Below, in pieces: positions 16,346-23,333 of a DNA stretch of 64,000 bases (position 1 is its first letter; the number at the start of each line of letters is the position of its first letter). This DNA comes from Phycisphaerales bacterium. GTDB lineage: Bacteria > Planctomycetota > UBA1135 > UBA2386. The stretch lies in the NCBI GenBank assembly GCA_020247305.1, contig JADCJE010000032.1, forward strand, positions 1 through 64,000, in the 5' to 3' direction. A model generated the notes under the pieces. That model was given only the letters and a program-made list of their open reading frames with translations. It was not told the origin of the DNA and searched no databases. The position numbers were made by a program, and so were the translations under genes.

Positions 16346-17533
16346 ATGTCCGGCAAGTTGCTGCAGGCGCTCGGCGCTCTCTTCGTCCTCGGTCTCGTCG
16401 GAGGTGCCGTCGGTGGGTTGATGGTGCTCAAGGACCGCATCAAGGTGGTCGTCGCCGCCGACGACGCCGGCGCGACCGGACCCGCGCCCATCGCGCTGTT
16501 GCGCGACGACGTCCGCCAGATGGCGAGCGACACCGCCGAATGGCAGCAGGGCGTCGGCCGCAACTTCGAGCAACTCGGCACGGCGCTCGAGGAACGGGCC
16601 ACGGCCCGCCACGAGGACGTCCAGCGCCTGCGCACCGAGGTCGCCGCCCTGCGCGAGGCGTTGGCGGCGCTCCGAAGCGAGCACGCGGCGACGAAGGCGC
16701 TGGTCGCCGGCCTGCCGGCGGCCGTTGCAGCGGTGACGCCGGCAGTGGTGACGCCGGCAGTGGTGACGCCGGCAGGGGTGACGCCGGCAGAGGTGACGCC
16801 GGCAGTGGTGACGCCGGCAGGGGTCGCGACCGCGCCGGTCGCGCCGCCCGAGCCGATCGCCGCGGCGACCGCGCCGCCGGCCGTGGCTCCGCCTGAGCCG
16901 GTAGCCGCGCCGGAGGCGAACGCCGCGCCATCCAAGCCGAAGGGTGGCTTCCTGACCTTCTCGGTGCCGGCGTCGAAGTTCCGCTTCGACGAGCCGCAGG
17001 ACTACGCGCTGGTGCCGGACCTCTGCAGCGTCGGCTTCGACGCCAAGAGCACGCTGCACGACTTCACCGGGCGGACCGGCGCGGTCCGCGGCAGCTTCCG
17101 CGCCGACTTCGACGAGGCGGAAGCCAAGTGGTCGGGCGAGATCGTCTGCCAGGCAGCGACGCTGGTCACCGGCGTCGAGGGGCGCGACGACAACATGCGC
17201 GACCACCTCGACACCAAGAACTACGCCGAGATCCGCTTCCGCCTCGACCAGTTCAAGGCCGCGCCGGACGGCCTCGACGAGGCCAACCAGAAGGTCCGTG
17301 GCGAGGTGTCGGGCACGATGACGATCCGCGGCCAGTCGCGGCCGTTCGCGATGCCCGTCGCGGTCGAGGTCGATGCGCAGAAGCGCGTCGTGGTCACCGG
17401 CCAGGCTCCGCTGAAGCTGTCGGACCACGGCGTGCCGGTGCCGAGCCAGCTCGGGCTGATCAACATGCAGGACGAGGTCGTCGTGTGGATCGCGTTGCGG
17501 GCGCGCGCAGTGGCGGGAGGCAAGAAGCAATGA
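16346..17533 (+). CDS. Membrane-anchored YceI-domain protein with pentapeptide repeats
   Basis: A 395-residue protein. Residues 5-28 are an uncleaved or signal-like hydrophobic anchor, 30-125 a charged, probably coiled-coil stalk, 130-159 six VTPA(V/G/E) pentapeptides, then a Pro/Ala linker, and residues 200-390 a YceI domain (strand FRFDEPQDYALVPDLCSVGF ... TKNYAEIRFRLDQF). YceI barrels bind isoprenoid-like lipids. ATG 16346 is chosen because it directly precedes the hydrophobic segment. It opens the rightward arm, and its stop overlaps the next start (ATGA). Inferred role: holding the lipid product at the membrane or passing it across the periplasm. Confidence 0.82.
   Translation: MSGKLLQALGALFVLGLVGGAVGGLMVLKDRIKVVVAADDAGATGPAPIALLRDDVRQMASDTAEWQQGVGRNFEQLGTALEERATARHEDVQRLRTEVAALREALAALRSEHAATKALVAGLPAAVAAVTPAVVTPAVVTPAGVTPAEVTPAVVTPAGVATAPVAPPEPIAAATAPPAVAPPEPVAAPEANAAPSKPKGGFLTFSVPASKFRFDEPQDYALVPDLCSVGFDAKSTLHDFTGRTGAVRGSFRADFDEAEAKWSGEIVCQAATLVTGVEGRDDNMRDHLDTKNYAEIRFRLDQFKAAPDGLDEANQKVRGEVSGTMTIRGQSRPFAMPVAVEVDAQKRVVVTGQAPLKLSDHGVPVPSQLGLINMQDEVVVWIALRARAVAGGKKQ
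16733..16822 (+). repeat. Six in-frame 15-bp repeats encoding VTPAX
   Basis: Six consecutive units of GTGACGCCGGCAGNG, differing only in the penultimate base (T, T, G, A, T, G), encode VTPAV, VTPAV, VTPAG, VTPAE, VTPAV, VTPAG. Such near-identity suggests recent slippage expansion; the unit keeps frame. Confidence 0.95.
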
Positions 17534-17970
17534 GCCGCGCCGTCTCCTCATCCCGTCGGCGCCTCGCCGGCTTCGCTGCATGCATGGCGATGGCCGCGTG
17601 CATCCCATCCAACGTCGTGGCGCCGACGGAGCGCATGGTCGTCGAGTCCGAGTCCGTGCCGACCTTCGTTCCGGCGACCGCGGCCGACGTCGTCGGCTTC
17701 CACGAGTCCATCGACATCCAGGGCGACGCCGCCGTCTCGCTGCGCAAGGTCTACTACCTCTTCAGTGACGACGGTTCGTACACCGGCGCAGCGCTGGTCG
17801 ACGACGGCGAACGGCGGACGTTCCAGACGCTGACTGGCACGTGGAAGCTGGCGCCCGAGGGGCTCGTGCTCGACGACCAGCCGGCCGCGCCATGCGATGC
17901 CGCGCCGGGGCAGCTGCGGCTCACCGCGCCGACCGGCGTGCTCCGCTTGCGGCGCGCCAAGGCGGAGTGA
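17530..17970 (+). CDS. Small predicted lipoprotein, unknown function
   Basis: A 146-residue protein with a basic N-terminus, hydrophobic segment and lipobox ending at Cys24 (MAMAAC). The mature part (residues 45-140) is a small beta-rich domain with KVYYLFSDDGSYTGAALV, TLTGTWKLAPEGLVLDD and LRLTAPTGVLRLRR, a pattern like lipocalin-type or META-like small barrels, but I cannot assign a family. ATG 17530 overlaps the YceI stop (ATGA), and the UbiG-like gene starts two bases after its stop, so it is embedded in the lipid operon. Confidence 0.7.
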   Translation: MSRAVSSSRRRLAGFAACMAMAACIPSNVVAPTERMVVESESVPTFVPATAADVVGFHESIDIQGDAAVSLRKVYYLFSDDGSYTGAALVDDGERRTFQTLTGTWKLAPEGLVLDDQPAAPCDAAPGQLRLTAPTGVLRLRRAKAE

Positions 17971-17972
17971 CC

Positions 17973-18671
17973 ATGGCGAGTTCGGCGGAACCGCTGTTCG
18001 ACCGCGCCGGTTGGTGGGAGCCGCGCGACCGCGCATTCGCCTCGCTGCGCGCCGTGTCGGCGTTCCGCCTCGACCTGCTGCGACAGTGGTTGGGTGACGA
18101 CTGGCGCGGACGCGCCGTCGTCGACCTCGGCTGCGGCGGCGGCCTGCTGGCGATCCCGCTGGCGGCGCTGGGCGCTCGCGTCGTTGGCGTCGATCTCGCT
18201 GCCGCCGCGCTGCGCGATGCACGGCGGCAGCGCCCCGAAGGCTGGCAGCCGGTGCTTGGCGACCTCGCCGCGCCACCGCTCGGCGACGGCTGCGCCGACA
18301 TCGTGCTGTTGGCGGACGTCGTCGAGCACGTCGACGCTCCGGCGCACGCCGTCGCCGGCGCCGCCCGCTTGCTGCGCCCCGGCGGCCGCCTCTTCGTCAA
18401 CACGATCGCCCGCACGCGCCGTTCGCGGTGGCTCGCGATCGCACTCGCCGAAGGGCTCGGCTACGTGCCGCGCGGCACGCACCAGCACGAACGCTTCGTG
18501 CAGCCGGCCGAGCTCGGCGCCATGGCCGCGGCCGCCGGGCTGCGCGAGGTCGCGCGCTGCGGCGAGGCGCCGCGCCTGTGGGCGACGGTGCGCACGGGCG
18601 CGGTGCAGCTGCGCGCGAGCGCCAGCATGGCCGTCGGCTACGCCATGCTGTTCGCCAAGGCGGCCGCATGA
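17973..18671 (+). CDS. UbiG-like SAM-dependent O-methyltransferase
   Basis: A 232-residue class I methyltransferase. Motif I is VVDLGCGGG (residues 49-57), followed by the acidic GVDLAAAAL strand, and the segment GYVPRGTHQHERFVQPAEL matches the region of UbiG/COQ3 that precedes the last strands (compare PKGTHDWKKFIKPSEL). UbiG methylates polyprenyl-catechol hydroxyls in ubiquinone synthesis. In this operon, with a type III polyketide synthase and a flavoprotein, it is more likely to methylate a hydroxylated alkyl-resorcinol ring. Its stop overlaps the next gene (ATGA). Confidence 0.82.
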   Translation: MASSAEPLFDRAGWWEPRDRAFASLRAVSAFRLDLLRQWLGDDWRGRAVVDLGCGGGLLAIPLAALGARVVGVDLAAAALRDARRQRPEGWQPVLGDLAAPPLGDGCADIVLLADVVEHVDAPAHAVAGAARLLRPGGRLFVNTIARTRRSRWLAIALAEGLGYVPRGTHQHERFVQPAELGAMAAAAGLREVARCGEAPRLWATVRTGAVQLRASASMAVGYAMLFAKAAA

Positions 18672-19414
18672 CCGCCGTCGCCGTCCCGCCGCGCAGCGTC
18701 CCGCGCGCGCTCGCCATGGCCGCGCTGTGCCACGGCGTGTTCGGTCTCGCCGTCGGGTCCATGGCATTCGCGCTCGCCACCGGCATGCAGCTCGGCATCG
18801 GCGGCCTGACCGGCGCCTCCGCTTGGCTGGCGAACATGCTGCTCGTTGCGCAGTTCCCGCTCGTGCACAGCTGGTTGCTCGGCCGCGGGCGCGGCTGGCT
18901 TGCCCGCCTCAGCCCGTTCGGCCACGGGGCGACGCTGGCGCCGAGCACGTACGCCATCAGTGCGTCGCTGCAGCTGCTGGCGGCGTTCTGGCTGTGGTCG
19001 CCGAGCGGCGTCGTCTGGCACGCGCCGACCGGCGCGTTCGGCGTCGGCCAGTGGATGCTCTTCGCCGGCGCGTGGCTGTTCCTGCACAAGGCGCTGTTCG
19101 ACGCCGGCCTGATGCTGCAGACGGGCGCCGCCGGTTGGTGGGCGCTGCTGCGCGGCCGCAAGGTCGACTACGGCGACATGCCGACGCGCGGCCTTTTCGC
19201 CGCCTGCCGCCAGCCGATCTACCTCGGCTTCGCGTTGGTGCTGTGGACAGCGCCGACGTGGACGCCGGACTGGCTGCTGCTCACCGTCGGCTGGTCGCTC
19301 TACTGCGTCGTCGGTCCGCGGCGGAAGGAAGCGCGCTGGCAGCGCCAATTCGGCGAGCGATTCCTTTCCTATCGGCGGTCGGTGCCGTACTTGCTGCCCA
19401 GGTTGTTCCGATGA
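18668..19414 (+). CDS. Isoprenylcysteine-methyltransferase-like membrane methyltransferase
   Basis: A 248-residue integral membrane protein with about five or six helices. The C-terminal block GLFAACRQPIYLGFAL ... RRKEARWQRQFGERFLSYRRSVPYLLP is the SAM-binding signature of the isoprenylcysteine carboxyl methyltransferase/phospholipid methyltransferase family. SrsB, the second enzyme of the Streptomyces srs phenolic-lipid operon, belongs to this family and O-methylates alkylresorcinol. Here it likewise directly precedes or follows the synthase: its stop overlaps the type III polyketide synthase ATG (ATGA). Substrate identity is inferred. Confidence 0.82.
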   Translation: MTAVAVPPRSVPRALAMAALCHGVFGLAVGSMAFALATGMQLGIGGLTGASAWLANMLLVAQFPLVHSWLLGRGRGWLARLSPFGHGATLAPSTYAISASLQLLAAFWLWSPSGVVWHAPTGAFGVGQWMLFAGAWLFLHKALFDAGLMLQTGAAGWWALLRGRKVDYGDMPTRGLFAACRQPIYLGFALVLWTAPTWTPDWLLLTVGWSLYCVVGPRRKEARWQRQFGERFLSYRRSVPYLLPRLFR

Positions 19415-20460
19415 ATATCGCCGCCGTACGCAGTTCGTTCCCCCAGCACTGGTACGACCAGAAGGCCCTGACCGAAGCGCTCGTCCGCTTGATGGGCCTG
19501 CGCGATCGCGACGCCGACCGGCTGCGTTCCTTCCACGCCAACTCCGGCATCGAGGGACGCTTCCTCGTGCAGCCGCTGGAGCGCTACACCGCCGACCTCG
19601 ACTTCACGGTCGCCAACAAGGTCTGGCTGCAGGGGGCGCTCGACCTCGGCGAACGCGCCTGCCGCGACGCGCTGGCGGCCGCCGGCGTGCGCGCCGACGA
19701 GGTCGACGCCATTGTCTTCACCACGGTCACCGGACTCGCCAGTCCCTCCGTCGACGCCCGCCTCGTGACGCGGCTCGGGCTGCGCCCCGACATCAAGCGC
19801 ATGCCCCTGTTCGGCCTCGGCTGCGTCGCCGGGGCGGCGACCATCGCGCGCGCCGCGGACTTCCTGCGCGGCAAGCCCGACGGCGTCGTGTTGGTGCTGT
19901 CGGTCGAGCTGTGTTCGCTGACGCTGCAGACCAAGGACCAGTCGCTCGCCAACCTCGTCAGCGTCGGGTTGTTCGGCGACGGCGCGGCGGCGGCCGTCGT
20001 GGTCGGCGAGGCGCGCGAGGCCGCCGGTCCCCGCATCGCGGCGACGCGCTCGGTCTTCTACCCCGACACGACCGACGTCATGGGCTGGGACATCGGCGCC
20101 CATGGCTTCCGCATCGTGCTGTCGGCAGAGGTGCCGACGGTGGCGCGGGAGCGCGTGCCGCAGGACGTCGACGCGTTCCTCGGCGCGCACGGGCTGACGC
20201 GCAGCGCGATCCGCCGCTGGATCGCGCATCCGGGCGGACCGAAGGTCCTCCTCGGCCTGCAGGAGGGCCTCGGTCTCGCGCAGCGCGATCTGCAACCCAG
20301 CTGGGACTGCCTCGCTCGCGCCGGCAACCTGTCGAGCGCTTCGGTGTTGATGATCCTCGAACAGCACCTGCGCGATCCCGCCTGCAAGCCGGGCGACCTC
20401 GGGCTGATGCTGGCGATGGGACCCGGGTTCTGCAGCGAACTGCTGCTCTTGCGCTGGTGA
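19411..20460 (+). CDS. Type III polyketide synthase (alkylresorcinol/alkylpyrone type)
   Basis: A 349-residue chalcone-synthase-fold enzyme. The catalytic triad is Cys138 (LFGLGCVAGA), His273 (IAHPGGPKV) and Asn306 (AGNLSSAS). The enzyme condenses a CoA- or ACP-activated acyl starter with malonyl-CoA and cyclises the chain. Similarity to bacterial alkylresorcinol/alkylpyrone synthases (MxxLFGLGC, SVGLFGDGAAA, GWDIGAHGFRIVLS) and the two methyltransferases upstream favour a long-chain phenolic or pyrone lipid. It ends the rightward operon. Starter length and ring type cannot be read from the sequence. Confidence 0.93.
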   Translation: MNIAAVRSSFPQHWYDQKALTEALVRLMGLRDRDADRLRSFHANSGIEGRFLVQPLERYTADLDFTVANKVWLQGALDLGERACRDALAAAGVRADEVDAIVFTTVTGLASPSVDARLVTRLGLRPDIKRMPLFGLGCVAGAATIARAADFLRGKPDGVVLVLSVELCSLTLQTKDQSLANLVSVGLFGDGAAAAVVVGEAREAAGPRIAATRSVFYPDTTDVMGWDIGAHGFRIVLSAEVPTVARERVPQDVDAFLGAHGLTRSAIRRWIAHPGGPKVLLGLQEGLGLAQRDLQPSWDCLARAGNLSSASVLMILEQHLRDPACKPGDLGLMLAMGPGFCSELLLLRW

Positions 20461-20472
20461 CGTCAGCGACCG

Positions 20473-20496
20473 CGCCGGCCGCGACACCGGCCGGCG
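20473..20496. terminator. GC-rich hairpin between convergent genes
   Basis: A perfect 9-bp stem (20473-20481 with 20488-20496) and a six-base loop fill the 40-base gap between the convergent polyketide synthase and sigma-54 regulator genes. There is no T-tract on either side, so it is only terminator-like; the position suits a bidirectional 3' end. Confidence 0.45.
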
Positions 20497-20500
20497 GCGC

Positions 20501-21868
20501 TCAATCGGTCGGTTTGTCGCCGTCGCCGCCCGCCGCGAGCTTGTTGTAGAGCGTGCGCACGGCGATGCCGAGCGTGCGGGCGGCTTGGGTCTTGTCGCCG
20601 CCGCTGCGCTGCAGCGCCTGCGCGATGGCGCGCCGTTCCAGTTCGGCCAGCTCGAGCGTCGGCAGGGTCGCAGCCGGCGATGGCGCGCGGCGGCCGAGCG
20701 CGCACTCGACGACGTCGCGCGCGGCCACGATGGGGCCGTCGGCGAGCACGCCGAGCCGGACGATCGCGTTCTCCAGTTCGCGCACGTTGCCGGGCCACTC
20801 GTGGCGGCGCAGCGCCTCGCGCGCGCCGTCGTCGAAGGCGAGCGGCCGGCCGGCGCGCGTGGCTTCGCGCGCGAGGAAGGCCTCGGCCAGCGGGATCACG
20901 TCCTCCGGTCGTTCGCGCAGCGGCGGCACGTGCAGTTCGAGCACCGCGAGCCGGTAGAACAGGTCCTCGCGGAACGACTCGTCGGCGACCTTGGCGCGCA
21001 GGTCGCGGTGGGTGGCCGCGACGATGCGCACGTCGACGCGGCGCGCGGCGTCGCTGCCGACCGGCCGGATCTCGCCGAACTGCACGGCGCGCAGGAGCGC
21101 CGGCTGCACCTCCAGCGGCAGTTCGCCGACTTCGTCGAGGAAGAGCGTGCCGCCGTCGGCCGCTTCGAACAGCCCTTGGCGCTTGTGGTCGGCGCCGGTG
21201 AAGGCGCCCTTCAGGTGGCCGAACAACTCGCTCTCGACCAGTTGGCGCGGGATCGCGCCGCAGTGCACGACGACGAACGGCCGGTCGTGGCGGCGCGAGC
21301 CGGCGTGCAGCCGGCGGGCGACCAGTTCCTTGCCGACGCCGCTCTCACCCTGCACGAGCACGCTCTCGTCGCTGGCGGCGACGCGCTGCACCTGCCGCTC
21401 GAGGCGCTGCGCCGGCGGGCTGCTGGCGGCGACGCGCAGCGCGTCGACCGCCGCGTGCGCGGCGGCGGCGCGCAGGCGGAGGTTCTCGCGCAGCAGGCGG
21501 CCGTGCGCGACGGCGCGCCGAACCGTCTGCTCGAGCGTGTCGAGTTCGACCGGCTTCTGCAGGAAGTCGAACGCGCCGCGCTGCATGGCCTGCACCGCGA
21601 CGGCGACCGAGCCGTGGCCCGTGCACACGACCACGGGCAGCGTCGGGTCGGCGGCGACGACCTGCGCCAGGATCTCCATGCCCGGCGTGCCGGGCAGGTT
21701 GAGGTCGAGCACGACCGCGTCGGGGTCGTGCCTGCCCAGCGCCGCGAGGACGCCGCTGCCGTCGCGCAGCGAGTGTGCGGTGAAGCCGGCGCGCTGCAGT
21801 TCGCGCGTCAGCACGAGGCGCAGGCTGTCGTCGTCCTCGACCAGCAGGATGGCCGGCGCTGCGCTCAC
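20501..21868 (-). CDS. NtrC-type sigma-54-dependent response regulator
   Basis: A 455-residue regulator with three domains. The receiver has the acidic pocket Glu11-Asp12, phosphoacceptor Asp55, Thr83 and Lys105. The AAA+ domain has Walker A GESGVGKE (Lys180), the sigma-54 contact loop GAFTGA (221-226) and Walker B GGTLFLDEVGE (239-249). A FIS-type helix-turn-helix closes the protein (KTQAARTLGIAVRTLYNKL). It should activate RNA polymerase carrying sigma-54 when phosphorylated. The GTG at 21868 overlaps the stop of the ThuA/DUF1080 gene (GTGA), so it is co-transcribed with that gene. Its cognate kinase may be the orphan sensor at 10820-12334. Confidence 0.93.
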   Translation of the reverse strand: MSAAPAILLVEDDDSLRLVLTRELQRAGFTAHSLRDGSGVLAALGRHDPDAVVLDLNLPGTPGMEILAQVVAADPTLPVVVCTGHGSVAVAVQAMQRGAFDFLQKPVELDTLEQTVRRAVAHGRLLRENLRLRAAAAHAAVDALRVAASSPPAQRLERQVQRVAASDESVLVQGESGVGKELVARRLHAGSRRHDRPFVVVHCGAIPRQLVESELFGHLKGAFTGADHKRQGLFEAADGGTLFLDEVGELPLEVQPALLRAVQFGEIRPVGSDAARRVDVRIVAATHRDLRAKVADESFREDLFYRLAVLELHVPPLRERPEDVIPLAEAFLAREATRAGRPLAFDDGAREALRRHEWPGNVRELENAIVRLGVLADGPIVAARDVVECALGRRAPSPAATLPTLELAELERRAIAQALQRSGGDKTQAARTLGIAVRTLYNKLAAGGDGDKPTD

Positions 21869-23268
21869 AGCGAGCGGATGCGCAGGTTGCGGTAGGCGAC
21901 CTCGTCGCCGTGGTCCTGCAGGCAGAGGCGGCCCTTCTTGGCCTTGCCAAACGGCCACTCCTTGAACTTGCTGGCGCCGATCATCGCGTCCCACTCGGGG
22001 CCTTCGCCCGGGGCGTCGACGACCATCGCGCCATTCAGCCAGAAGCGGATGCGGCCCTGCGCGACGACGATGCGGGCGTCGTTCCAGTGCCCGGCGGGGC
22101 GCACCGGCGCGCCCTTGGGCGCCACGAGGTCGTAGAGCGCGCCGACGCCGTGCTTGGCCTTTGGCTTGGCGCCGAGGTCGTCGAGCACCTGGAACTCGGG
22201 GCCGGACATGTAGCTCGTCTCGTTGTCCTCCGTGACGCGCCACATGACGCCGCTGTTGGCCTTCGGGGCGACGCGGAACGCGAAGCGGAAGTCGAAGTCG
22301 CCGTACTCCTCGACGGTGACGAGGTCGCCGCCGCCGCCGCCCGCCGCGTGCACGATCGCGGCGTCCTGCACCGACCAGCCCTGCGCCGGCAGGCCCGCGC
22401 CCTTGTAGGCGCGCCACTGGTCGATCTTGCGGCCGTCGAACAGCAGCTGGAAGCCGTCCTTGCGCTCCTCGTCGCCGAGGTGGTTCAGCGGCTCGGGGGC
22501 GAGCGTCACGGCGCCCGTCGCGGCCCATTCGCTGCCGCGCGCGACGAGGCGGCGAAACTGTGGGTCGCTCCAACTGGCGCGGCTCTGCGGGACATTCTTC
22601 CACGTGTGGCCCAGCGGCGTGTGGAAGACACGGCCCTTGCCCCAGGTCGCGACCGTGGCCATCGGTTCGTCGGCGCCGGTGCCGCCGGTCTTCGGGTCGC
22701 TGTACGCGCTCATCAGCAGCTGGAACTCGCTGCCGGGCGCGCGCCAGAGCTTGTGGTACAGCTCGTCGGGGTGCAGGCGCAGCGGCGCCATGCCTTGCGT
22801 GATCGGGTGATCGGCGACGAGCACCTTGACGTCGAACGGATGGAAGCTGCCGTGGCCGGTGCCGTCGCGCCAGAGCAGGCCGACGAGCTGCTCGTAGTCG
22901 GTCCAGCCCGGGAAGGCGTTGTTGGCGGCGTGCAGCACGCTGACGCCGACGCCGCCGGTGACCGCCTGCAGGAAGCCCTGCTCGGCGGCTTCGCCCCAGC
23001 GCGGCCCGTTGTAGTCGAGCACGATCAGCTGCAGTTTGCCGGCGGCGGCGAGCGCTGGCGCCTCGGCGAGGGCCTTCGCCGGTTCGTACGAGATCGCCAC
23101 TTCGAAACGGCCGGTCTCGGTCAGCGCCCGCGCGATCTCCGGCGCGGTCCACTCCCAGTCGTGGTTGTTGGCGCCGCTGACCAGCAGGGTGCGGATCGGC
23201 GGCTCCTGGGGGGCTGTGGTGGCGCACGGCAGCGCGAGCGCGGAGACGACGAGCGAGGCGGCGAACAT
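21865..23268 (-). CDS. Secreted ThuA domain plus 3-keto-disaccharide hydrolase (DUF1080) protein
   Basis: A 467-residue exported protein. After a signal peptide (about residues 1-20), residues 25-255 form a ThuA-like glutamine-amidotransferase-fold domain (LLVSGANNHDWEWTAPEIARAL ... GRVFHTPLGHTWKN). Residues 285-467 form a concanavalin-like DUF1080 domain (FQLLFDGRKIDQWRAYKG ... LQDHGDEVAYRNLRIRSL), now known to hydrolyse 3-keto-glycosides. The combination is abundant in planctomycetes and is linked to degradation of sugars through 3-keto intermediates. It is the promoter-proximal gene of a pair with the sigma-54 regulator. Confidence 0.88.
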   Translation of the reverse strand: MFAASLVVSALALPCATTAPQEPPIRTLLVSGANNHDWEWTAPEIARALTETGRFEVAISYEPAKALAEAPALAAAGKLQLIVLDYNGPRWGEAAEQGFLQAVTGGVGVSVLHAANNAFPGWTDYEQLVGLLWRDGTGHGSFHPFDVKVLVADHPITQGMAPLRLHPDELYHKLWRAPGSEFQLLMSAYSDPKTGGTGADEPMATVATWGKGRVFHTPLGHTWKNVPQSRASWSDPQFRRLVARGSEWAATGAVTLAPEPLNHLGDEERKDGFQLLFDGRKIDQWRAYKGAGLPAQGWSVQDAAIVHAAGGGGGDLVTVEEYGDFDFRFAFRVAPKANSGVMWRVTEDNETSYMSGPEFQVLDDLGAKPKAKHGVGALYDLVAPKGAPVRPAGHWNDARIVVAQGRIRFWLNGAMVVDAPGEGPEWDAMIGASKFKEWPFGKAKKGRLCLQDHGDEVAYRNLRIRSL

Positions 23269-23274
23269 GCCGAG

Positions 23275-23280
23275 AACGTA
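23275..23280 (-). promoter_or_regulatory. TACGTT -10-like element before the ThuA/DUF1080 gene
   Basis: On the minus strand TACGTT is followed by six bases and the ATG at 23268. No Shine-Dalgarno sequence is seen. Confidence 0.42.
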
Positions 23281-23333
23281 CCGGCGACTGCGGCCACTGG
23301 CGACCGGTCGGCGCCTGCGGTAAGCATCGCGCC

